This document shows, in pieces, positions 1-7,442 of a stretch of DNA of 14,230 nucleotides. The DNA is taken from contig SKOM01000031.1 of the NCBI GenBank assembly GCA_007120095.1, positions 1 through 14,230 of the forward strand, written 5' to 3'. The DNA comes from Candidatus Competibacteraceae bacterium. GTDB lineage: Bacteria > Pseudomonadota > Gammaproteobacteria > Competibacterales > Competibacteraceae. Position 1 is the first letter of the stretch; the number at the start of each line of letters is the position of its first letter. Below the pieces are notes generated by a model. The model saw only the letters and a program-made list of their open reading frames with translations. It did not search any database and was not told the origin of the DNA. Made by a program: the position numbers and the translations under genes.

Positions 1-506
1 TGCTGGCTACAGGGCGGTCGGGTGTGGTGATTGGTTCTGAACAACTTGCCGCATTCACTGACGTATTGACGCAAGTATGCCGCGAATTGGCGCAAGCCTT
101 GATTCGCGACGCCGAAGGTGCCAGCAAGTTCATTACCATTGAGATTGTGGGCGGACGTGATCGCGCCGAATGTCGCCAAATGGCATACACTATTGCTCAT
201 TCCCCTTTGGTTAAAACAGCATTTTTTGCCTCTGATCCGAACTGGGGGCGAATTCTAGCCGCTGTGGGTCGGGCGGGATTAGCGGATCTCGACATCAGTC
301 GGGTAGCGATCGATCTGGACGAGGTGGGTGTTGTGCGTGGCGGCGGACTGGCGGCTCAATACACTGAGGAGCAAGGCCAGGCGGTGATGGTTCGCCCTGC
401 AATCAATTTGCGTATCAGCCTGTCACGAGGCGATGCCAGTACCCGGATCTGGACCAGCGATTTATCCTATGCTTATGTCACGATTAACAGCGATTATCGT
501 TCTTAG
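1..506 (+). CDS. argJ: Glutamate N-acetyltransferase / amino-acid acetyltransferase ArgJ, C-terminal part (5' truncated by window)
   Basis: ArgJ is the cytoplasmic enzyme that moves the acetyl group from N-acetylornithine to glutamate in the cyclic arginine pathway; some versions also use acetyl-CoA. The frame is open from base 3 (LATGRSG...), so the gene starts outside the window. About 167 residues are visible, less than half of a normal protein of about 400. They correspond to the beta chain: the EGASKFI segment, the DPNWGRILAAVGRAG block, and the family-typical ending with WTSDLSYAYV and INSDYRS. The self-cleavage site with its catalytic threonine lies upstream and cannot be checked. The stop TAG (504-506) overlaps the stop of zapD on the other strand, so the two genes converge with no room for a terminator between them. 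Identification rests on several family blocks in the expected order. Confidence 0.95.
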   Translation, partial: LATGRSGVVIGSEQLAAFTDVLTQVCRELAQALIRDAEGASKFITIEIVGGRDRAECRQMAYTIAHSPLVKTAFFASDPNWGRILAAVGRAGLADLDISRVAIDLDEVGVVRGGGLAAQYTEEQGQAVMVRPAINLRISLSRGDASTRIWTSDLSYAYVTINSDYRS

Positions 507-1276
507 ATGCGGCAATAGGTCAGTTGGAACGGGATGGTTTCAGTACAGATTTGAATGGATTCATTCGGGGTGTTCTGCACCATAAAGCGTATGGTGATCC
601 GATGATGATCACCACTGATCTCCGGAAATGCACCTTGTTCTGGCGCGATATCTAAACGCAGTAATTGTGGTGCATTTTGTGCGTCGAAGGTTTGCTGAAA
701 ACGGCCTTGTTCGGCACGCTGCTGCCGAGGATAAGCGCTGCTGCGCAATAAACCCAGTACGAGCTGAGTACCCTCGCACAAGGGGGCGAAAGGGCGGGTC
801 CAGTTCAGGAGTTGCTGGTGCCGGGTGTCGGCCGGTGTGATCTCTAACCAGTGGTGCAGAGCGGGTAGGTCAAATGAGCAACTGCCGCCGGGAATGGTGC
901 TGCGCTGGCGCACCATCTGCAAAAAAGCCTGATGATTCACAATGTCCAGTTCGCCGCTGTACAGGTTATGTAATGCCGCACTTGTCTGGTCGAGTTCGCT
1001 GAGCGTTTGTTCCAAAGCATGGTTGTCCACACCCCCATGGTCGAGCAAACTGACGAAGCGCTTACGCAGCCGGTTTAAAAATTTTCCCAGTTCCCCCCGC
1101 AATTCGCTACGACTCACCAATTCTGCGAGATCAAACAAAGTCAGCAAAGCCAGACGGCTGTCCCAGAATGAGTTGCTGCGTGCGGCATGCTGGAATTGCA
1201 GTAGCAGCTGCTCGAACCGCAATAATAAGCGTACACGTTCGTTAAGCGGATACTCATAGAGTATAGTGTTGGCCAT
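503..1276 (-). CDS. zapD: Cell division protein ZapD (FtsZ-ring crosslinker)
   Basis: ZapD (formerly YacF, DUF1342) is a cytoplasmic dimer that binds the FtsZ C-terminal tail and bundles FtsZ filaments at the division site. The 257-residue product has the family's opening YEYPLNERVRLLLRFEQ (residues 7-23), an alpha-helical N-terminal half, the signature IPGGSCSFDLPALHHWL (128-144), and a C-terminal beta-rich part with EISGDHHRITIRF (219-231). The frame stays open further upstream to 1465, but that part overlaps coaE and has no ZapD character, so I place the start at ATG 1276. No strong Shine-Dalgarno lies in front of it, only an A-rich leader. It sits 22 bases after coaE and is probably the last gene of the pil-coaE transcript. 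The yacG gene often found near zapD is absent. Confidence 0.95.
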   Translation of the reverse strand: MANTILYEYPLNERVRLLLRFEQLLLQFQHAARSNSFWDSRLALLTLFDLAELVSRSELRGELGKFLNRLRKRFVSLLDHGGVDNHALEQTLSELDQTSAALHNLYSGELDIVNHQAFLQMVRQRSTIPGGSCSFDLPALHHWLEITPADTRHQQLLNWTRPFAPLCEGTQLVLGLLRSSAYPRQQRAEQGRFQQTFDAQNAPQLLRLDIAPEQGAFPEISGDHHRITIRFMVQNTPNESIQICTETIPFQLTYCRI

Positions 1277-1298
1277 TTTTATTTGTTTAGTGAACGGC

Positions 1299-1907
1299 TT
1301 AGCGTTTAAGTTGGCGGTAATGCCGGTCGAGTGCCGCGACCTGTGCCTCAATATCTTTTGAGTCCGAGCTGTTGTCCAGAATGTCATCCGCGATAGCCAG
1401 GCGTTGGTCGCGGTTAGCCTGACTGGCGAGCATCTGATCAGCCTGTGCCGCTGTGATCTGATCACGAGCCATCAAGCGGGCGTGCTGAACACTCTGAGGC
1501 ACATCGACGACCAGCACCCGATCCAGCAGTTCCAGATACCGGGGATGTTCAGCAAGCAGTGGAATCACGACGACAGCGTACTCAGTTTGACGATGTTGTT
1601 TTAACTGGTCGAGCCGTTGGCAGACCTCGGCATAAATCGGTGGATGTAAAATGACCTCAAGCAAGTGGCGAGCGGTTTCCTCCTCAAAAATATGCTGACG
1701 TAGCCAGGCACGATCTATGGTACCGTCCGGATTGATGCTGTTGACTCCGAAGTAGTTGAGGATATCGTGAAAAGCGGGTTGCCCAGGTTCTGTCAGTTCA
1801 CGGGCAATCACGTCGGTGTCAACAATCGGTACGCCGAATGCAGCGAAAGTTTGGCTCACAGTGGTTTTGCCACTGGCGATACCGCCGGTCAATCCAACAA
1901 TTAACAT
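1299..1907 (-). CDS. coaE: Dephospho-CoA kinase CoaE
   Basis: CoaE phosphorylates the 3'-hydroxyl of dephospho-CoA with ATP, the final step of coenzyme A synthesis in the cytoplasm. The 202-residue protein has the usual family length. It shows the P-loop GLTGGIASGKTT (residues 5-16), the DTD acid pair of the substrate site (30-32), the LHPPI lid segment (87-91), IPLLAE (115-120) in place of the common VPLLFE, and the C-terminal block MLASQANRDQRLAIADDILDN. The start ATG (1905-1907) shares one base with the pilD stop, giving TAATG, which suggests re-initiation by ribosomes finishing pilD. A weak GGCGAG lies a few bases upstream. The order pilD-coaE is widely conserved in gammaproteobacteria. 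Confidence 0.97.
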   Translation of the reverse strand: MLIVGLTGGIASGKTTVSQTFAAFGVPIVDTDVIARELTEPGQPAFHDILNYFGVNSINPDGTIDRAWLRQHIFEEETARHLLEVILHPPIYAEVCQRLDQLKQHRQTEYAVVVIPLLAEHPRYLELLDRVLVVDVPQSVQHARLMARDQITAAQADQMLASQANRDQRLAIADDILDNSSDSKDIEAQVAALDRHYRQLKR

Positions 1908-2776
1908 TAAATACTCGCCAACCCAAAGTAATAATTCACCAAGGTATCACCCCACAATAGTGCCAGCCAACCGGCAGCCGCCAAAAACGGGCCAAACGGC
2001 AGCGGGACACGATGGTCACGGCCACGCAGTATAATCAGAGCGATGCCGACCAAGGCACCGACCAGCGATGATAATAACACCACGACCAATAATTGTTGCC
2101 AGCCCAGCCATGCACCCAGTACCGCCAACAGCTTGAAATCGCCATACCCCATGCCTTCCTTACCGGTTAACAGCTTGAAGCCCTGATACACTGTCCACAG
2201 TACCAGGTACCCCGCTATCGCACCGATAACCGCGCTGCGTAGATCGACAAATACATCGAACAGAGCCAAGAGCAGCCCCAGCCATAGTAGCGGCAAGGTT
2301 ATCCGGTCAGGCAACAGCATGTGACGAAGATCAATCACGCTCAGCGCCAGCAGCGCCCAGGTGAACACTAAAGCGGCCAGAGCCTGCGGGCTGTAGCCAA
2401 ACTGCCAGACTACCACGCCCGCCAACAGGCCTGCGATGGCTTCAACCAGCGGATATTGCGCCGAAATCGGTTGATCACAGTGTTTGCAGCGCCCTTTTTG
2501 CAGTAGATAGCTCAGCAAGGGGATATTCTCAGTCGCACGAATCCGATGCTTGCACTGTGGGCAGCGCGAGGGTGGCATCAGCAGATTGACCGCTGGCGGT
2601 ATTTCGACCGGCTGATTTAATAGTTCCGAACAGGCCAGGCGGTCTTCGCGCTCCATCATCAATGGCAGGCGATGGATAACGACATTGAGAAAGCTGCCGA
2701 TGATCAATCCCAGCAATACGGCGACCACTATCAGCAAGCCGGACTGGGCAGTAACGAGTCCTACGACATCGTCCAT
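1907..2776 (-). CDS. pilD: Prepilin peptidase / N-methyltransferase PilD (leader peptidase, aspartyl protease)
   Basis: PilD is a polytopic inner-membrane aspartyl protease. It cuts the leader from type IV prepilins, and often type II secretion pseudopilins, then methylates the new N-terminal phenylalanine. All hallmarks are present in 289 residues: the N-terminal membrane segment LLGLIIGSFLNVVIHRLP (21-38), a cytoplasmic zinc site with C72, C75, C97 and C100 (CPQC and CKHC), the first catalytic aspartate in VIDLRHMLLPDRITLP (D149), the second in GMGYGDFK (D213), and a closing FGPFLA motif. The Cys4 domain marks the bifunctional type rather than the methylase-less type. The start ATG lies 8 bases after pilC, with only a poor ribosome site, so coupling to pilC translation is plausible. 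Substrates are not encoded in the window. Confidence 0.97.
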   Translation of the reverse strand: MDDVVGLVTAQSGLLIVVAVLLGLIIGSFLNVVIHRLPLMMEREDRLACSELLNQPVEIPPAVNLLMPPSRCPQCKHRIRATENIPLLSYLLQKGRCKHCDQPISAQYPLVEAIAGLLAGVVVWQFGYSPQALAALVFTWALLALSVIDLRHMLLPDRITLPLLWLGLLLALFDVFVDLRSAVIGAIAGYLVLWTVYQGFKLLTGKEGMGYGDFKLLAVLGAWLGWQQLLVVVLLSSLVGALVGIALIILRGRDHRVPLPFGPFLAAAGWLALLWGDTLVNYYFGLASI

Positions 2777-2784
2777 AGCGGTGA

Positions 2785-4020
2785 TTAAACCGTCATAGCC
2801 AACTGGAAGATAGGTAGGTACATGGCGACGATGAGTCCTCCGATCAGCGTACCGAGTACGACAATGATCAGCGGCTCAATCAATGTCATCAGAGCATCAA
2901 TCATCGAATCCAGCTCTTCTTCGTAATATTCTGCTACTTTTTGCAGCATATCACCCAGTGAGCCGGCTTCCTCACCAATGGCCACCATCTGAATGACCAT
3001 GTACTCGAAAATAGTGCTTTGCCGCATGGAAAAATTGAGTTGCTGGCCGATGGACACCGCCTCGCGCATTTCCAAAGTCGCTTCTTCATAAACCACATTA
3101 CCAGTGGCACCGGCAACTGACTCCAGGGCTTCCACCAAAGGCACCCCGCTGTTGAACATAGTGGACAATGTACGGGCAAATCGTGAGGTGGCCGACAAAC
3201 GAGCCAATTGGCCAAATAATGGAATTTTTAACAAAATGCGGTCAAACAAGCGCCGGGCGTTTGCGCTGCGTTTGCGCGCTTGTATGATCGCAATGACCGG
3301 CAGTACCGCTCCGCCGATTATCAACCACCACCAGGATTGTACGATGGCCGACAGACCCAGTACCATTTGGGTAAAGGCCGGTAACTCGGCGCCAAAATTG
3401 GCAAAAACTTCTTCAAAAGTGGGGATGACGTAAATCAGCAGAAACATCGTCACCCCGATGGCGACCATGAACACGGAAATGGGGTAAATCATAGCCTTTT
3501 TGACTTTAGACTTGATCGACTCCATACGCTCCAGGTAGCTCGCCAGGCGACTGAGAATATCTTCGAGAATACCAGCTTCCTCACCCGCTTCGACGAGGTT
3601 GCTGTACAGCGCACTGAAATAGAGCGGGTGTTTGCGCAGCGCGTTACTCAAGCTGGTTCCACCGCTGATGTCATCTCGGACATCAGTCAGCAGCTTCTTG
3701 AGTTTTTCTTTTTTGCTGCTCATGGCCACCATATCGACGGCTTGCACAATGGGTACCCCGGATCGGAGCATGGTGTGCAGTTGCCGCGTGAATTGGGCGA
3801 TGTCTTTAGGCGTGATGTTATCGCCGAAGCTAAATGATTTGGGTTTTTTCTTAACGTTGGCAGGAATAATTCCTTGACGACGGATTTCAGCTTTAATCGC
3901 CGCAGGGTTCAGCCCGCGCAGTTCGCCTTTAACTTTATTGCCGCGCCGATCAGTACCCGTCCAAAGGTAGACAGTTTCTTCAGGTGCCTTGCGCTTGCTT
4001 GCTGCTGCTTTGCTTGCCAT
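2785..4020 (-). CDS. pilC: Type IV pilus assembly platform protein PilC
   Basis: PilC is the inner-membrane platform of the type IV pilus, linking the cytoplasmic ATPases PilB and PilT to pilin extraction and insertion. The 411-residue protein has a lysine-rich N-terminus, a short beta-rich entry segment (17-55), and two copies of the T2SSF domain (about 72-195 and 275-397). Each copy carries a GEEAG motif (146-150 and 349-353). Likely membrane helices are at about 180-200, 222-246 and 378-400. Length and two-repeat layout match the family. The ATG at 4020 is preceded by AAGGA (4029-4033) at an 8-base spacing, embedded in the last codons of pilB. The pilB-pilC gap is 4 bases. Confidence 0.97.
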   Translation of the reverse strand: MASKAAASKRKAPEETVYLWTGTDRRGNKVKGELRGLNPAAIKAEIRRQGIIPANVKKKPKSFSFGDNITPKDIAQFTRQLHTMLRSGVPIVQAVDMVAMSSKKEKLKKLLTDVRDDISGGTSLSNALRKHPLYFSALYSNLVEAGEEAGILEDILSRLASYLERMESIKSKVKKAMIYPISVFMVAIGVTMFLLIYVIPTFEEVFANFGAELPAFTQMVLGLSAIVQSWWWLIIGGAVLPVIAIIQARKRSANARRLFDRILLKIPLFGQLARLSATSRFARTLSTMFNSGVPLVEALESVAGATGNVVYEEATLEMREAVSIGQQLNFSMRQSTIFEYMVIQMVAIGEEAGSLGDMLQKVAEYYEEELDSMIDALMTLIEPLIIVVLGTLIGGLIVAMYLPIFQLAMTV

Positions 4021-4024
4021 GGTT

Positions 4025-5782
4025 TCAATCCTTAGTCACGCGATTGATTTCTTCCAAGCTGCATACGCCAGCTCGGATCTTATTGAGGCCCGATTCCCGC
4101 AGAGTGACCAGCCCGTCACGTTTTGCCTGGTCATGGATCTCCATGACATTACCGCTGCCGACCATCATGATCCGGCCGATAGCGTCGGTGACCGGCATGA
4201 CTTCAAATAAACCGACCCGACCGCGATAGCCGTGGGTACACTGAGGGCAGCCGACGGCGCGATAAACCTCGAGTTGACCAATCTCATCTTTACGGAAACC
4301 CTGACTCAGTAACTCCGCTTCTGGAATATCCTCTTCAATGGTTTTACAGTGTTCACACAGGCGCCGAGCTAGCCGCTGGGCGATGATTAGGCTGACGCTG
4401 GAGGCGATGTTATAGGCCGGAACGCCCATATTCACCATGCGCGCCAAAGTTTGTGCCGCACTGTTCGTATGTACGGTAGACAGCACCATATGTCCGGTTT
4501 GCGCGGCTTTAATACCGATTTCAGCGGTTTCCAGGTCACGAATCTCACCGACCATGATGATGTCCGGATCCTGGCGCAGAAACGCCCGTAAGGCTTCGGC
4601 AAAGGTTAAACCGGTTTTGAGATTGACGTTGACCTGGTTAACCCCGGCCAATTGGATTTCGACCGGGTCTTCAACCGTGGAAATATTGACCTCAGGCGTA
4701 TTAAGGATATTCAACGCTGTGTACAGGGTCACGGTTTTACCGCTACCTGTCGGGCCGGTCACCAGGACCATGCCTTGGGGTTTCTTGATAGCGGTCAAAA
4801 ACAGATTTTTCTCTCGCTCGTCGAAACCTAACGCACTGACCCCAAGTTTGGCCGCACCGGCATCGAGAATCCGCATGACCACCTTCTCGCCGTACAGCGT
4901 CGGCAGGGTATTAACCCGGAAATCAATCGCCCGGCGACTGGAAATGCGCATCTTGGCGCGTCCGTCTTGGGGGACACGGCGTTCAGCAATATTCAGCCGG
5001 GCCATGATTTTTAATCGGGCGGCCAGGCGGGGTGCCATGCTGTTCGGCGGTTTGGTGATTTCATGCAAAATACCGTCTTGGCGAAATCGTACCCGATATT
5101 CATGCTCGTAAGGTTCAAAGTGAATATCCGAAGCACCGCGGTTGATGGCATCCAGCAGTAGTTTGTTGATAAAGCGAACTAAAGGGGCATCATCGGCGGC
5201 TTCGGCGGAGGCGGAATCCTGGGGGGCGCTATCCTCTTCAGAGACGATATCAATATCGTCCAGGCCCTCATCGAGCATTGATTGGATATTAGATGCTGCT
5301 TGATCGAGCGATTTTTCGAGTGCTGCCGTCAGTTGCTCATCGACAACAATAACCGGTTCAGGAGTGAATCCGGTTTGGAATTTAATATCCTCAAGCGCTC
5401 GCATATTGGTCGGATCAGAGACGGCGACAAACAGGCGCGGTCCATGTTTGTACAGCGGGAGAGCCCGGTGCAGCCGTACCAGTTTTTCCGAGACCAGATC
5501 CTTGGGTGTTTGATCCAGACTCATGGCGGTGAGATCAAGCAACGGTATGCCGAACTCCCGTGAAGCCATTTGAGCAACGGCATACGAGGTGGTCAGCCGG
5601 TTTTTGGCCAGATAAGTAATCAGCGGTGTATCCGCTTGGCGTGCCTTGTCAATTGCTTCAGCGAGCTGGTCTTCAGCGACCAGGCCGCGACGAGCAATAA
5701 GTCGAGCAATGCCAGACAAATAGCTGGTGTTTTGTGGTGGACTAACTTCGACGGGATTGGAAGCCATGGTTATCTGTACCAT
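4025..5782 (-). CDS. pilB: Type IV pilus assembly ATPase PilB
   Basis: PilB is the hexameric cytoplasmic ATPase that powers pilus extension through PilC. The 585-residue product has an N-terminal MshEN/T2SSE-N-like domain (about 20-160) and an acidic, serine-rich linker (171-199). The GspE-type motor core follows: Walker A GPTGSGKT (343-350), Walker B DIIMVGEIRD (407-416, catalytic E413), the His box TGHMVLSTVHTN (429-440), and a zinc tetracysteine site (C476, C479, C512, C515). The tetracysteine marks the assembly ATPase rather than the retraction ATPase PilT. Two starts are possible: ATG 5782, with a tight AAGG three bases upstream, or ATG 5767 (MASNPVEV). The second resembles family N-termini better but lacks a ribosome site. 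The gene follows yejF by 46 bases on the same strand, where pilA would often be expected. Confidence 0.96.
   Translation of the reverse strand: MVQITMASNPVEVSPPQNTSYLSGIARLIARRGLVAEDQLAEAIDKARQADTPLITYLAKNRLTTSYAVAQMASREFGIPLLDLTAMSLDQTPKDLVSEKLVRLHRALPLYKHGPRLFVAVSDPTNMRALEDIKFQTGFTPEPVIVVDEQLTAALEKSLDQAASNIQSMLDEGLDDIDIVSEEDSAPQDSASAEAADDAPLVRFINKLLLDAINRGASDIHFEPYEHEYRVRFRQDGILHEITKPPNSMAPRLAARLKIMARLNIAERRVPQDGRAKMRISSRRAIDFRVNTLPTLYGEKVVMRILDAGAAKLGVSALGFDEREKNLFLTAIKKPQGMVLVTGPTGSGKTVTLYTALNILNTPEVNISTVEDPVEIQLAGVNQVNVNLKTGLTFAEALRAFLRQDPDIIMVGEIRDLETAEIGIKAAQTGHMVLSTVHTNSAAQTLARMVNMGVPAYNIASSVSLIIAQRLARRLCEHCKTIEEDIPEAELLSQGFRKDEIGQLEVYRAVGCPQCTHGYRGRVGLFEVMPVTDAIGRIMMVGSGNVMEIHDQAKRDGLVTLRESGLNKIRAGVCSLEEINRVTKD
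4029..4033 (-). promoter_or_regulatory. Ribosome binding site of pilC
   Basis: On the minus strand this reads AAGGA, eight bases before the pilC ATG and overlapping the last codons of pilB. It supports the chosen pilC start and joint translation of the pair. Confidence 0.7.
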
Positions 5783-5807
5783 CTACCTTAGTGTGCAACT
5801 GTACCAT
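5765..5807 (-). repeat. Repeat and small hairpin at the pilB start
   Basis: On the minus strand ATGGTACAG occurs twice, at 5799-5807 and 5774-5782, 25 bases apart. The second copy begins at the first candidate start codon of pilB. From 5782 down to 5766, ATGGT and ACCAT can pair around a 7-base loop, so both candidate start codons fall in or at the edge of a small 5-bp stem. The stem is short and may be chance, but it sits where it could affect initiation. Confidence 0.45.
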
Positions 5808-5818
5808 GCAAAGGGATA

Positions 5819-5845
5819 AATATATAAGTTAGGCCGCCAGGTCAA
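5819..5845 (-). promoter_or_regulatory. Candidate sigma-70-like promoter for pilB
   Basis: On the minus strand TTGACC (5840-5845) and TATATT (5819-5824) each match the -35 and -10 consensus at five of six positions, but are separated by only 15 bases instead of about 17. The -35 lies in the last codons of yejF. This would give pilB its own promoter; read-through from yejF is the alternative. I saw no convincing sigma-54 site (GG and GC spaced by ten) here. Confidence 0.3.
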
Positions 5846-7436
5846 GGTTAAGCGCTGCCGCCAGCAGGGTTTGAGTATACTGTGCTTGAGGATGTGTAAA
5901 TACTTGCTCAGCTAAACCTTGTTCCACCACCAGACCCGCCCGCATCACAATCAGTTCATCGGCCAGCGCACGCACGACCCGTAAATCATGGCTGATGAAT
6001 ACATAAGCCAGTTGATGCCGGTGTTGTAGCTGACGCAATAGTTCGACAATCTGCGCTTGAACCGATACATCCAGCGCCGAGGTTGGCTCGTCCAATACCA
6101 GTAGCCGCGGCTGCAACACCATCGCCCGGGCAATCGCGACCCGTTGACGCTGTCCACCGGAAAATTCGTGCGGATAGCGAAAGCGACTGGCCGGATCCAG
6201 ACCCACTTCTTCCAAGGCTTGGATCACGCACCGCTCGCGTTCGGCGCGGGTGCCGCCCAGTTTATGCACATAAAGACCTTCCTCGACGATTTGCTGCACC
6301 GACAGACGTGGACTGAGACTGCCAAACGGATCCTGGAAAACTACCTGCATGGCTGCCCGCAGGGGTCGCAGCGCTTTAGCAGACAGTCCTTGCAGTTCAC
6401 GGCCACAAAATCGAATCGACCCGCGACTGCGTTCTAAGCGCAGCAGCGCCATGGCCAGGGTGGTTTTGCCGGAACCCGATTCGCCCACTATACCGACGGT
6501 GTGCCCCTGGCGCAGTTGTAAACTGACCCCGTCCACGGCTTTAATATGCCCCACGGTGCGCTTAATAATGCCCGCTTTAATCGGAAACCACACCCGCAGA
6601 TCGTGTGCCTCCAGTACCAACGGTGCTTGGTGGTCAGGATGCGAGCCGCGCGCACCCGGTTCTGCGGCCAACAGACGGCGAGTATACGGGTGTTGTGGTT
6701 GGCTGAATAGGGTGGAGGTCATACTCGATTCAACGATTTCGCCTTGATTCATCACATACACGCGTTGGGCCATGCGCCGCACAATACCTAAATCGTGTGT
6801 GATCAGCAGCAACGCCATATTAAACCGCTGTTGTAAGTCTTTAAGCAGATCAAGAATTTGGGCTTGAATGGTGACATCCAGGGCTGTCGTCGGCTCGTCA
6901 GCGATTAATAAATCCGGTTCATTGGCCAAGGCCATGGCAATCATGACCCGCTGCCGCTGGCCACCGGAAATCTGGTGGGGAAAGGCTTGCAGGCGTTGTT
7001 CGGGATCCGGCATACCCACCAACTGTAATAATTCCAAGGTGCGTTGCCGGGCGCGCGGTCGGCTCATGCCCTTATGCAGCATGAGTGTCTCGCCAATTTG
7101 TTTTTCTATGGTGTGTAATGGGTTAAGTGAGGTCATCGGTTCTTGGAAAATCATGCCAATTTGATTACCACGCAACTGGCGCAGTTGCCGGGTAGTGGCA
7201 CCGATGAGTGACTGCCCGCGAAACTGAATCTGGCCGCCGAGACGGGCACTGGGGGGCAGTAATTGCATTACCGCCAGTGCGGAGACCGATTTACCCGAGC
7301 CGGATTCACCGACCAAGGCCACGGTTTCTCCAGCAGCAATCGTGAGTGAGGCACCACATACAGCGGCAACGTCGGTTTCTGCACCGCGAAAATTGACAGT
7401 GAGTTGCTCAATGGCGAGTAAGGGGTTATCGGTCAT
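5829..7436 (-). CDS. yejF: Peptide/microcin C-type ABC transporter, double ATP-binding subunit YejF
   Basis: YejF hydrolyses ATP at the inner face of the membrane to drive peptide uptake by YejBE. The 535-residue protein is two ABC cassettes in one chain, as in E. coli YejF, unlike the separate D and F subunits of Dpp or Opp. Cassette 1 has Walker A GESGSGKS (43-50), Q-loop Q98, signature SGGQRQR (157-163), Walker B LLIADEP (176-182) and H214. Cassette 2 has Walker A GESGSGKT (318-325), Q368, signature SGGQRQR (426-432), LLVLDEP (445-451) and H483. Oligopeptide-transporter C-terminal extensions follow each cassette (HPYTRRLL near 249, and the QYTQTLLAAAL tail). Both sites look catalytically complete. 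It follows yejE by 6 bases and is the last yej gene. Confidence 0.96.
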   Translation of the reverse strand: MTDNPLLAIEQLTVNFRGAETDVAAVCGASLTIAAGETVALVGESGSGKSVSALAVMQLLPPSARLGGQIQFRGQSLIGATTRQLRQLRGNQIGMIFQEPMTSLNPLHTIEKQIGETLMLHKGMSRPRARQRTLELLQLVGMPDPEQRLQAFPHQISGGQRQRVMIAMALANEPDLLIADEPTTALDVTIQAQILDLLKDLQQRFNMALLLITHDLGIVRRMAQRVYVMNQGEIVESSMTSTLFSQPQHPYTRRLLAAEPGARGSHPDHQAPLVLEAHDLRVWFPIKAGIIKRTVGHIKAVDGVSLQLRQGHTVGIVGESGSGKTTLAMALLRLERSRGSIRFCGRELQGLSAKALRPLRAAMQVVFQDPFGSLSPRLSVQQIVEEGLYVHKLGGTRAERERCVIQALEEVGLDPASRFRYPHEFSGGQRQRVAIARAMVLQPRLLVLDEPTSALDVSVQAQIVELLRQLQHRHQLAYVFISHDLRVVRALADELIVMRAGLVVEQGLAEQVFTHPQAQYTQTLLAAALNLDLAA

Positions 7437-7442
7437 AACGGC

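Noticed and set aside
1277..1465. In-frame 63-residue extension upstream of the zapD start
   Set aside because: It lies antiparallel to nothing new: it reads through coaE on the same strand in another frame, has no ZapD-like composition, and the conserved ZapD N-terminus begins at ATG 1276.
1453..1465. GTGATCTGATCAC near-palindrome resembling a CRP/Vfr site
   Set aside because: The half-site spacing is one base short of the CRP consensus and it lies in the middle of coaE, far from any plausible promoter.
4437..5111. 224-codon open frame on the plus strand opposite pilB
   Set aside because: It is antisense to the conserved motor core of PilB, has a low-complexity Arg/Ser/Ala-rich composition typical of a shadow frame, and shows no recognisable domain.
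5783..5828. Possible sigma-54 promoter before pilB (TGGTAC near TTGCA)
   Set aside because: The GG and GC elements are separated by seven bases, not the ten required for the -24/-12 geometry.
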